Of a stretch of 64,000 bases of DNA, positions 1-10,900 are shown one piece after another. Source of the DNA: Parelaphostrongylus tenuis (Eukaryota > Nematoda > Chromadorea > Rhabditida > Metastrongylidae). Below the pieces are notes generated by a model that searched no databases, had not been told where the DNA came from, and saw only the letters and a list, made by a program, of their open reading frames with translations. Location of the stretch: NCBI GenBank assembly GCA_019055375.1, contig JAHQIW010004334.1, forward strand, positions 24,510-88,509. The letters are read 5' to 3'. Positions within the stretch are counted from its first letter, which is position 1; each line of letters begins with the position of its first letter. Position numbers and translations under genes: made by a program.

Positions 1-1956
1 CAGCACTCATTATGCAGTATAAGCTTCGAAGAACTCAAAATGTGTTTGCTTTATGAAATAGCACCTTTGATCTCTCATCTTTTTTTGGTCTCTTGATCTG
101 TGCGTTAGATCTCGCCGGGCACAATTCTTTCTCTAGACTATTAGTAATCATCCGATAGCGTATGTTCCTTGATTTTACCGACTTGCTAACTTTCTGAAAA
201 TTAGGACAATATGAAAAGTTCCCTGCATATTTCTACTATGGTGCTAATTTTTAAAGTGCACTAATAATCGAACAATTGTTGCTTGCTCATGTATAAAATG
301 GCATTGTAGGCAGCACTGCCACAAAATCATTACATTGTGGATGTTTTGGCATGTTTCGGCAAAAAAACCTAATTGAAGTCTATTAACTATTCTGCGACAT
401 TTTCTAAATTAGAATTCTTCTTGATAACGCTAAAAATCTTAAATTCGTCAGAAAACATCCACATTGCTTTTGAAGCGCTCCCCGCTAGCGCTAATCGTAG
501 CCGTTCGTGCCGTCCGCAGCTGAGAACGGTCGCAGTACGCGAAGGGTTAAGAGAATATGGAAGAGCGAGATTAGTGAACTAAAACCTTCACACAACACAT
601 TCGCGATAAGTAACTAGAAGTCAATGTGTTTTTCACGTTTCACTATGTATGCACAAATCTCTATACATTAGCAAATCAACTTTTCGAGAACGACGTTGAT
701 TTCTCACCCGGCAGGCGGCAGCATCGCACGGCAAGCGCAGCACCTCACAGTGGCATTGTGGTAGCTTTCTTTGAAATAAAGATTAGATTTCTGTCGTCAC
801 TAAAGGGATTCTCATCGTTATTTTTAATGAGATATGACAGAGGAGATTTCAATGAGGCTACGAGTTGTAGAAACACGACGATGCCTTGCTATAGAGGCCA
901 GATTTCCAGAAGAAAAACCAAATACTTACGAAATGATTACATTCAAACTGTCAATTCATTCATATATGTCAAGTAATCAATTATATTATCATTTTGTACT
1001 TCTGAAAACAAGTATCACAACATAAATTTCTTTGTTTCTATAAACTTTCAGTTCATCAAATGTACATAAGTTGTCATAGTGCTTGATGTTTTTAGGGATA
1101 ATGAATGGTATGACAAAAATGATACCACACACTTCATGGCGATACATCTTCATCAATACCTCCAGAATTTTGACCTCAATATAGCAACTCTCCCAAGAGT
1201 TTGCTGCTATTTTTTCGATTCGTTCAGCTCGTGACTGCTATATTAATAGTGTCGGCCATTTGGGAATCATAGTGCGGGCGATCATGTTCGACTTGCTTCG
1301 ATCGTATCACTAAGAGAGTCCCACTGGTCAAGCTTCCACCATTCGGAGTCGGCATTCAACGACCTGTTACCATCAATTATAGAACATTGCCGTTGAACAC
1401 TGGAATATCGCTGGCACTGAGTGTTCAGTCGTCTTTGAAGTGCGATCGGTACTGTCGTGAAGCAGGAGCACCCACAATGCGGCGGAGCCTTATGATAAAC
1501 TATGCCTAATCCGCCACCGAAGGCAAAGCATTCAGTCCCATATATGGTCACCTCCCTCGCATACGTTTGACCCCATGACCCTCTGTGTGCCCACTGGATG
1601 TTAACCTCGGTGCAACCTTCACGGGGCGCCGAACTCCGCCCTTCTGATCTTGCTCTACGATCACTGACTACTGTACACCGTTTTGTATCAGTTTCAAATT
1701 GATCACTCAGCACTGACGTTAGCGTCTATCCGTTGTACTTTGGCGTGGCTCTCTTACTTTTATGATTCACGTGTTTATCGGGACCAATCCGTCATTCGAC
1801 ACACAATTCAATCATCCATCATCATACGCAGCTCCTTACCGTTCTTAATCTCTTTACTAAAGTCTTAGCCTCGCCACGTGAGAAGACGTCGTAATTCCTA
1901 CTGCTTGATAGCTATATATCATCGTGTCATAATTATGTGTATATTATTGTAACATA
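1..1956. other. No supported gene
   Basis: AT-rich spacer. A 143-codon minus-strand frame at 1282-1713 is richer in GC and cysteine than its flanks, but has no splice context or recognised domain. Short frames at 373-1025 look like chance. Confidence 0.5.
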
Positions 1957-2160
1957 AAGATCAAATGGAAATCTTTTTATTTAACCGCTTCTAGCGGTGG
2001 TATAATGTTTCAACTTTACCCATTGATGTAGAGTAATATGCAAAACTTTCACGCCAGGCGAGACTAGAACCCGCACCTCACTCTTTTCGGGAGCGTGTGC
2101 TCTATCCGTTACACTACTGACGCCCATTTTGCACAGCACTCTTTCTACGCTATAGCGCTG
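1957..2160 (-). repeat. tRNA-derived SINE, family A, left arm of an inverted pair
   Basis: Minus strand: Pol III A-box-like TAGTGTAACGGATAGAGC, B-box-like GGTTCTAGTC, then a tail GCATATTACTCTACATCAAT and a small hairpin CCGCTAGAAGCGG. The head end (about 2130-2145) is complementary to the head of the next copy. Confidence 0.75.
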
Positions 2161-2275
2161 TGCAAAATGGGCCTCAGTAGTGTAACAGTTAGAGCATGCG
2201 CTCCCGGAAAGAGTGAGGTGCGGGTTCTAGTCCCGCACGACGTGAGAATTTCGCAAACTCTACATCAATGTTGTA
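2156..2275 (+). repeat. tRNA-derived SINE, family A, right arm of an inverted pair
   Basis: Plus strand: TAGTGTAACAGTTAGAGCAT, GGTTCTAGTCCC, then a tail to ACTCTACATCAATG. It mirrors 2024-2145 with few mismatches; the two arms are separated by only about 11 bases. Confidence 0.78.
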
Positions 2276-2279
2276 ATAC

Positions 2280-4890
2280 AGTTATTGTGGTATTTATATT
2301 TGCAAGTTGTTCGTCAGGCGTATATATTGTTCGCTATGAAGCAATACTGACTGCTCGTGGTGATAGCGCCGAATAAAGCCCCGTATGGCAGAAACCAATC
2401 GTCGCACATCGATTTGCGTACAATATACAATACAAGCTAGTAACTGGGAGACCAAACGTCGGCTGCAACATTCATCATTCTAATGTTACATTTGGTGCAC
2501 CAATTGCACCGACTAAACACTGAAGGGTCGATAAGTGTAGAGTAAGCCACCGAAGTGCTACAATTAGTGTACTTTTGGGTAGATTTCGAAGTTAAAGTCA
2601 CCGTCCTCGCACAGGAACAAAAACATCAGCGTGTGAGATTTTAGAAGCGTTCTAAATTAAAATCACCAATGCAACATGAACAGCAAGGAGGATTGCCTTA
2701 TATTCTTTTGTGATATAAGTCAGTACATAAAACAATTTTTTTGATTTTTTCGGATTGGGAAAGAAATTACTAATAAGTAACAAGAATCGCACACCTGTCA
2801 AATCGTGCCGCACGCAGCGATTTCAACTATCGTCACAAAGGGTGCAGCTTTTGTTGCGTAATTGTGAAATTTTCCCCTTTTGGAAAAAAGTTTTAGACTT
2901 CTTTTGATAATCCGGTACTTCGCAACGTCCTCACGCTCTTATGTATTGAGTGTATGCATACACCTCTTATGTGTCAAGAAGCTTTGAGTGTGAAACATGA
3001 CGTTCTTTTTGTTGCTACAACGCAACGAAATTACTGTTCAGAAAAAAGTTTCACAACACAATTGCCGGTTTCTATGTGATTGAATGAATACGAAAGTCAA
3101 ATAAAAGCCATTCATAGACTATGGTTGAACAAAAAGTAGGCGCCGAAGATAAAACGTGGATTTCGCTTGGCTGATGCAGCTCGCTCGAAGGGCCTATTCA
3201 ACAATAGGCAGATTGTTGAAACCATTCTACAAGCTTTCAAGCAAGTGCTAAAAGTCTATTCAAATTTTAAAAAATTTAATTAAAAGGCAAAATGTTTGCA
3301 CCCTACTAAAATGGCCTCAAATAAGTGGTGCATCAATAAAGATACACGCCATCGCTCGAAATCTTGACTTTGATGATAACAATGACTTATTAACGTTACC
3401 TTAGATTTATTTAGCAATTTCATGGCAGAAGATACATCATAGAAGATACCTTTACGGGGCTTCGAAGGAAACGATCGGTATGAGAAATGGTGATGATTTC
3501 CGAAAAATTGCTTGTTGCTGACGAGCGTCCCCCATCCTATTTCTTATTATTACAGCGAACAAATATGCCGAATTATAATTTCTACCTGCAACACAAGCTG
3601 TTTCCTTAACAGTCAAGTATCGCGAAGTGGTAGATGTGATTATACTTATCTTCATTATATCCAAACTGCTCAGTGGGTTCAATAACTCGAAAGGAATTAC
3701 ATTTAAACTCAACAGCAGCGTCGGCCATGATAATACGGTGGCCTATTAAAGGAAAAGAGGGGTTAGATTTCTTCACAATAGATAATGTTTATTATAATTC
3801 CTCATTTTTTTCTTTTTGGGAACTAGTAACCGAGTGACCAGTGATGCTTGATACGGGATTCATCCTCCACTTCCCTCAACGCTTCCCGACGATCAATAGC
3901 GAACGTCCTACGGAGTTCCTCAGCCTGGCTATCCTGAAGATTTCAAGACGTGCTTAAACACTATTCTACGACATTTAGTAAGAAGGCGAAAGACGAATTG
4001 AATCCTAGAAGTACTGAGAACAGCACAGAGAATATGCAAACTGTGATACGGGTGAAATAAAGTGATGAAGTAGATATTTATTTATAGGAGAAAAGGCACC
4101 GAATGCACGAATTAATAAAATTCGCATAGTAGATATTGATGACGAGTCGAGTAGTTGATAAGTATATAAAAAGATTTCTAACATACATAAGAATAAAAAT
4201 AATTACATCGAAACACAAAGCTAGTCGTCATAATAGCCGTCAACAAATGAAATTATGACGATCATCAATCACAATGAATGTTTTCACGTGAAGATTATCG
4301 ATAAAACTATAGTTTCGCAATTATCTTAGCGATCAATTAGGATTTCTTGAGTGCCTTAACTGCCAGCCATCCACCAGTGTTACACCCACCTCCATTGTTA
4401 CACGCTTGGTTGGATGTTCCAAAACGTGTACGTGAGCCTAAAGAAGTTCTCCCCATTTCAAACGTTTAGCATTATTTCAAAATTTTTTAGGATATGATAA
4501 TCAAAATAAGGTATTGTTCTTCTATCTCTCTTATTCGCGTGGAGACGCTCCACGACCATCACATGATTCCAGCGAGCATCAGCTCGATCAACATTCAACG
4601 ACATTTGTGACAAAGACGAAAGAACTTCAAGCAACAGCCAAATCTCAGAGAGAGGTACGAACGCCTTCGTAGGTAGTGCATAAGTGCATAGGGGTAAACC
4701 GAATGCAAAAACTATTGGCATTTGTAAGGTGTGGCATGCGTAATGACGGGCCATGTACTGATAGTGTTGAGTTGTCTCATAATTTCTTTCGCATTTCGGC
4801 ACATGTGTCAACACGACTGTTATTTATTTGAGGATATCACTTGATCAGCAGCATAATTCTCATCATGATCAATGATATGAAGATTTATTG
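2280..4890. other. No supported gene
   Basis: Intergenic AT-rich DNA. A GC-richer patch at 3840-3950 and a 118-codon minus-strand frame at 4458-4814 show no domain I recognise. Confidence 0.5.
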
Positions 4891-4893
4891 GGC

Positions 4894-5330
4894 CTAGAGT
4901 GGACGCTTTTTCCCCGAAAGAATGAAGCTGGCGATCACAAGAGTTAGTGACATCATTTTCGAGATGACTGTAGTCTTTTGATTTTTTCCCTCATGCTGCT
5001 TTAGAGCACGGAAGAGATGATAATCTGAAGGAGCAGTATCAGGGTTATACGGTGGATAGGGTACCGTGGTCCATCCCAGTATCTCCAAAATGTGGCGAGT
5101 CAACTTTAAAATGTGAGCCGAGAGTTATCCTGAAAAATGACGACACTTAATCGTTTCGGGCGATTCTATCGCACTGCCGACTTTTGGGATCGTTCCCTTT
5201 AGATGTCACCACTAATTGTTTGCTTGTTGTCGCGCACTTCTCAAAATAGCACCCTTCCCATCCTCAGAAATCGAGAGCATAATCTTTTGAGCATGGAACT
5301 ATGGATTTTGTTGAGGTGGTTGGTCTGGCT
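4894..5330 (-). mobile_element. Mariner transposase fossil, C-terminal half
   Basis: Read on the minus strand with frameshifts: KIMLSISEDGKGAI (the region between the first two catalytic acidic residues), a decayed middle, then an intact frame ILGWTTVPYPPYNPDTAP followed by SDYHLF, the typical mariner segment around the last catalytic Asp. Frameshifts and stops make it non-functional. No TIRs were found. Confidence 0.8.
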
Positions 5331-5533
5331 GCTAGTATGCTAACCCAGTCATTTATCAGTACCTTAGTATCCTCTTCCCTAGCCATAGATACTAGAACAT
5401 TTTCCAGAATATCATAGTCTTTTAGCAAGATTCCGATTTGAAAAAGAAAAGGTTGATCATAACAATACTGTGAACGAAATTATGGGGCATGCAAATAATA
5501 ATTGCGCGCATAACTGCAGATATTTAGACATAT

Positions 5534-7089
5534 TCAGATGTAGGACCTACACGGACCTGAAATCCGCGACATTGAGTTTTTCAATGTGTTGCCGTTGTTT
5601 ATTGTTCCAGCCATACCGAGTATGTTGTTCATCCCATTCATTGCATTCATCCCATTCATCCCGTTCATTCCGTTTAATCCACTCAATCCGTTCAATCCAT
5701 TCAAACCGTTCAATCCATTCAATCCATTCATCATTCCATAGAGTCCATAACCACCGTAACCCATTCCAGTTCCTATGCCGTAAGCGTTTAGAGTCGAAGG
5801 ATCGTCTATATAAACACTGCTAATAATATGCACGAACAGAAAATGTAAATTGAACGGTGACTTGAGGTATTTTTTGAGTGATGACCTACCGTATCCCATC
5901 ATACTATATGGGTATCCGCCGCCGTAAATACCACCAAAACCTCCGTATGATGGCATACCAAACGGATTTATTAACATCGAATTGTATGGATAACCTGGAA
6001 TAAGAGAAAACTATAAAACGAGGGGATCATTCTGCAGCAAATCACAATTTGTTGACTAATCCATCCACTTGATATGACAAATAGGATCTCGAACGTTTGT
6101 AACCGCCATTTTAGTGGTTAAATTTTGCCTATATCCAATCAGTAGAAAAAACACTTGTTGTCTGTCAACTAGAAAACAAGGAAGACTGGAAACCATCACA
6201 AATACGACTCTTTCAACTGGTCAGGACGGTTGAAATATATGACTCTATGTGGCAATTAGAGAACAGTGAGCTTGTAGGACCAAAGACGTCCTGTAATAAA
6301 CAAGACGTCAGTGACTCGATTCGGCAATCAAGCTATGAGGTAGATATGCATTAAGAAACCTTGAGGCCATGGATAATGAAGTAGAGTCTATGTCGTGTGT
6401 TCAAAAGGTTGATCAATGTCGAACGCTTCATGCTTTATCCTTTCAAAGGAGCAATTTAGGAAGTTAAACTATTCCTCGCTCTTCTGATCACAATTTTCAC
6501 TATCAGACCGAAAAGATCTCACTGTTTTAGCGAAGCCCTTGATTTACTTAGTGACTGGAGAAATCACCAATTATTTGATGTCTACGGCTTGTATGAATCA
6601 AAGAAAGTGCTGCCAAATTCATGTAGACATTTTTCCTTAGAACAAAATTCTTAGATAAAAAATTTGTCATTCTCTGTTTGAAAGAGGTTCGCATCATGCA
6701 GTCAACATTGTGGCTCATTAATAAAAATCAAATAGCACTTATAGAGGATATAATTGGACAGAGATCTAGTCAACATAATTGCTGTCAACTCACCTGCTGC
6801 TCCAAGAGCACCGTATCCCATATATTGTGCTGAAACAGTGGAGATATAGAGAGTTAGCAATGAAATTGGTGTCATTTCCAGTAAATAAAACGTATCTACA
6901 CGTTCACTACTTATATATGAGTATTGCGAAATGTCAACATTGCATCACTGAAATATGAATGAGATTCGCAGCTCAAGAACTCACGAAGTCGTCGGCGGAG
7001 GAACGCTCTCCTACCAGCACCTGCTCCGTGTGTACGTACCCACTGCAAGGGATGAGATGGCTAACACCAGAAACAGTAAATTAAGTCAT
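5534..7089 (-). CDS. Secreted Gly/Tyr/Asn/Met-rich protein, four exons; start codon out of frame
   Basis: Exons high to low: 7040-7089, 6794-6829, 5886-5994, 5534-5816 (TGA at 5534-5536). Junction phases agree: donor GG|GTACGT to acceptor TTTCAG, GCAG|GTGAGT to TTCCAG, GGTAG|GTCATC to TTAGCAG. Exon 1 encodes a hydrophobic stretch (LLFLVLAISSLAV); joined to exon 2 it gives AVA|QYMGYG, a good signal-peptidase site. The mature protein of about 140 residues has YGG/GYG motifs (PSYGGFGGIYGGGYP) followed by a run of GLN and GMN triplets encoded at 5634-5735. The only nearby ATG (7087-7089) is one base out of frame with the signal peptide: an extra base at 7086 gives ATG-ACT-TAA. This may be a sequencing error, an unseen 5' exon or a broken allele. 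An internal in-frame ATG at 6821 would give a 139-residue protein without a signal. Low-complexity secreted glycine-rich proteins in nematodes include cuticle or eggshell components and YGG-type antimicrobial peptides; I cannot say which, if any, applies. Confidence 0.62.
5634..5735 (-). repeat. Coding minisatellite (9-bp units) in the Gly-rich gene
   Basis: Plus-strand units of the type CCATTCATC / CCGTTCAAT; on the coding strand these give GMN and GLN triplets. The two triplet types form two blocks, GLN first and then GMN, as expected from stepwise unit expansion. Confidence 0.8.
6973..7042 (-). other. Alternative last exon for the GPCR, overlapping the signal-peptide exon
   Basis: A CCTTGCAG acceptor lies inside the signal-peptide exon of the Gly-rich gene. 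If the GPCR TM7 exon used the donor AA|GTGAGT at 7940 (the same bases that encode its stop AAG-TGA), this exon would add 22 residues ending ADDFVSS before a TGA at 6973. Phase fits. The simpler reading is that the receptor stops at 7937 and this is chance, because the same DNA codes for the neighbour's signal peptide. Confidence 0.25.
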
Positions 7090-7936
7090 AAAGATTTCGA
7101 CTTCAGTTATACTCTAGGAGACGTGCCATGATCTGCAGACTAAAACGAGTACAAGAGAGGCCACTAGATCTCAGCGTAGAAATCTATATCTAGCTGGAAA
7201 CATTACTTTGAAGTGATAAGAAAGCAATTGATTACTACGCTATTACTCTAATGCTGTAATGGGCTATCAATCAGCTGGAAATACAGGACTTCGCATTATT
7301 TGTTCTAATCACTGAACTTTTTGCCAACCGCCTGAGCTCTTTCCAAGTACCTCCACACATATTTTGATGGTAAGTTTCACATGAAGGAATAGGACATCAA
7401 TTACCACGATCTCGCCGGATGTACGACATTTTCGGATAGTAAGTGAGCTCAAAAATCTCAAAGCTCACCACGTTAAATGCTTGCATTTGATTTCCGTAGA
7501 CGTTTTCCTCATTACGACATCTTCAGGTATTTGAATGATCAAAGTATCCAGAATAATGGACATTTACTACGAGGAGTTTGGAAGATTCGTTCCAACACGT
7601 TGTAAAGTATTCTAATAAGTTTAAAAGCCTTCGATGAGCAGGGCTTTTTTCATGTTAATTGCAATGGTACTATTTTCGAAAGTGAAATGGCACGAACGAT
7701 ATTAGATTTGTTTATTACCTTAATCATTAACAAATAACCAATCATTATACAACATTTGTGCATTTATATACTTTGGAATGATTTCTTCGCTGAAAGTATC
7801 CGGGAATCTCTACTGTCACACCGAGTGTATGTCGTCACCACAGAATGACATCTTCTGAAACCGACGTCAGTGAATTTCATGAGAATCGATCCAAACTGAC
7901 TTTTTAGGAAGTAAAAAATCCTCAAGAAGGTGAAAC

Positions 7937-10900
7937 TCACTTCTCCTCGCTAATGCGACCGTATCTGGCTCGAAGTGTTGCTAATAATTTCTGACGAAAA
8001 TTTTCCGAACTTAAGCAGAATACTATGAAGTTTAGGCATTTCCCTATTATCACCAGAAAGCTGGTAATCACTTGCAAATTGTACCTGTAATAGAAGTTTG
8101 TTATACCTTTGTCTAATACGAAGCTTGCATTTTATCAAATCTTCGTCATATGATGACACAGTATGCCTGAGTTATTCACTTGAGGCAATTGTTTTTTTTT
8201 GCGTCAAAAGACTGTTCAACAGCTTGTTAAACAGTGAGATCCTGGAACTACGGAAGTTTTCCCGAAATTTACGATTCCGTCCTCTTACAATATTCTTGCC
8301 TTGGCTTACGAATTAACGTTCAATGAAAGTTAGACTGAGTGATGGAACAACAGCCACGGTAGGTGTTGTGGTTCCACGAGCCCTCGGTGTGATTTGAGAC
8401 ACGAGTTAAACTCCCAGCTGAGTTCGAAACTTTTATATCACCCAGCATTCTTGGATATCAGAGCTACATTGATTTCAGAAGATTATAGCAGCGGATGGAC
8501 TATGGTCGCGAGGGGAAGAGAAGATTAGAAAATGTGCTGAGATTCGCACAGATGTGGAGACGGAGCGTCCGAGTATCCAAGTTAGTATAGTAACGGATGT
8601 GTGTGTGAAGTTAAGTGATCTGAGAAAATGTTGGAGACTGAACGTCAAACTTACCAGCTTCCTTCAGATTCTAAAGGTCGATCATCCCACATTGACCTCA
8701 GAAAAAGAACAACAGCCGATGGAGCCTGCAATTCAATTGGGAACTGTGTAGTTTCATTGCGATCAAAACTTTAGTATAAGAAAAATGTGCGCTGAATTTT
8801 TAGAAAATCTATTTCTTTGTCGCATCGCCAACAAGACAGGGAACACGAGCTATTTGCTGATGAAACAATTACTTTATTTGGGCCATTATAAAGACGCATT
8901 TGAAATAAAACTTTTTTTGATGCCCTCATACGAATAAAAAAGCGCTAAAAATTTCAGCTTTCAACTCTATTTTCTACTCAGCTTCTTTTTGACCCTGTAG
9001 TGACATTGTGTGTGGTTTTGAACGCATCATTACTCAGAAGCCTTGTACACCGCACAAAGCCGTTTCACTTGACTTTAAATAGTCATTCGATAGCTTGTAA
9101 AACGCTGTTTTGAACAATAGACTCGCTGTCTTAGAAAGCTTTCTTATTGTCCTATAGTAACGAGAGAAATATTAGGCTTTGCATTCCGAGTACTCTACCC
9201 ATGGTTTGAACTATTTAAGGTGTTCATTGGTGACCTAAAATGGAAACAAAACCCAATTCTCATAAAGAAACGGCAAGCAAAAATCATGTTACCATCGAAT
9301 GAAGGTACCAACACTTGAGTTGCACCAACTGGGAAAAATTCCTGAGAATTGAAAGAATGAGTTGAAATCGCATGCATTATGCACTATTAATTTTGTTGGC
9401 ACTTTTTCCTCACAGATAATAGTTATATATGGATCACAAACATGAGAGAGTGTGGACATAGACACAGAAGATCATGATAATAATAGAAATCTATAGCTCT
9501 TTTTGAAACAGAAAAAGCCATAATTGAATAACGAAAATGGCGCGCCTCTTCTGTATCGCGCTACGCGCAATAATTTCACCTGCGGCCTCAAGAGGGTTAA
9601 CGGCGGTGTTCGATGCTAAATATGTTCACAAGAATGCCTAAATACAAGCAAACTTGGAACCTGAGGTGTTTTTGAAGCCCCGATTACTCACTTTGGTTGA
9701 TTATCAAGTTTTCCGCTTCAAAATCAAGACCGTCGACCTGCCTTTCTCGGTTTGAATTGACTGGGCAGAAAATAAGTCAAGAAATTGTGGTTTCACCCAC
9801 AGCTTTAGTTTAGATGCGATCAGTGCCAATTTGTGTCAGATTCAGCTCCTTTGACGGGCGATTTTTGACAGACACTAAATAAATCAAAACACGATTGGAA
9901 GAGAGGCAGAGCGAGAGCTCCAATAGTGCAGTAAAAAACTTAATGCGCGCTCACCTCGCCTCCCCTAGCGTTTTCATGAAAGAAGAGATTTATATGTAAA
10001 GAGTATGGTCTTCCACCCATCACTGAATGGTTAAATCGTTTTAAAAGTAGAGCGAAATTCAAAATACATTGCTTGTTTGTTGTCATGTAGTGCCAAAAAC
10101 AGCATGCCTTGCCAATCCCAGAAAACCGAGAGCGTAACCTCCCGAGACTGGAACTTGGGTTATGGTAGAGCTGACAGATTTCTGCGCCGAGGACCAGCAG
10201 GGAGTGGCGCGTGTTTTTCCCGTAAAAGACCCAAGACCCAATTCCAGTAATGCAAATTTGACAAAGTCCTGCATGTGCGATCGCACCGAAGACTTTCACA
10301 GATGCAGCGTGGTTGGTGTAGGTCAATGCATGAATGCATCGGGCTGTCACTTTATGGTATTTCATTCTATTTAGATGGCGAACGATGGTGCTACGGTGCG
10401 ATGGCTAAAGTTGCTAGAAAATTCTCTAATATACCACAGCCTTTTAACGAAATCCGATTTAAATAAAAAGTAAACTGGATTGAACAACACATTCTGGGCA
10501 CTTATTCGATCCGTCATCACGCGGATCCCAGTACTTCTAGCACTCAATTCGTATTTCGTCTTCCTCTTGAACCTCGTAGAATACTGAGTGGCGAGTCTCC
10601 TTGCAATCTTGAGCAAAGCCTGGTTGTGGCGCTACATAGGGCGTTGTTGTTGATTACCGGAAAAGATTGCGAGGTTGAATTCTGATCCACGCGTGCTGCG
10701 ACGAGCATCACAACCACTCGGCTACGGCGCCCCCGAGTTAAACAGTAGTATTGAAGAACTTATGAGACAATCCAACATCATCACTTTAGCCCTACAGCGT
10801 TTCTTTTCTTTAAAGGTTTGATTCTTCTCAACCTCGATAACTCTTACAGTTTTTGATAAATCTACGTTTATTAAGTTTGTAAGCAGTTCATTTTGTTAAA

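Noticed and set aside
1282..1713. 143-codon minus-strand frame as an RTE endonuclease
   Set aside because: No frame shows endonuclease landmarks such as GDFNAK or SDHRLL, so it is left unassigned.
5470..5823. Plus-strand His/Ser-rich frame
   Set aside because: Antisense shadow of the GLN/GMN minisatellite in the minus-strand Gly-rich gene.
9940..10365. 141-codon minus-strand frame as a possible gene
   Set aside because: A neighbouring frame shows a mariner transposase signature and the frame has no splice sites or domain.
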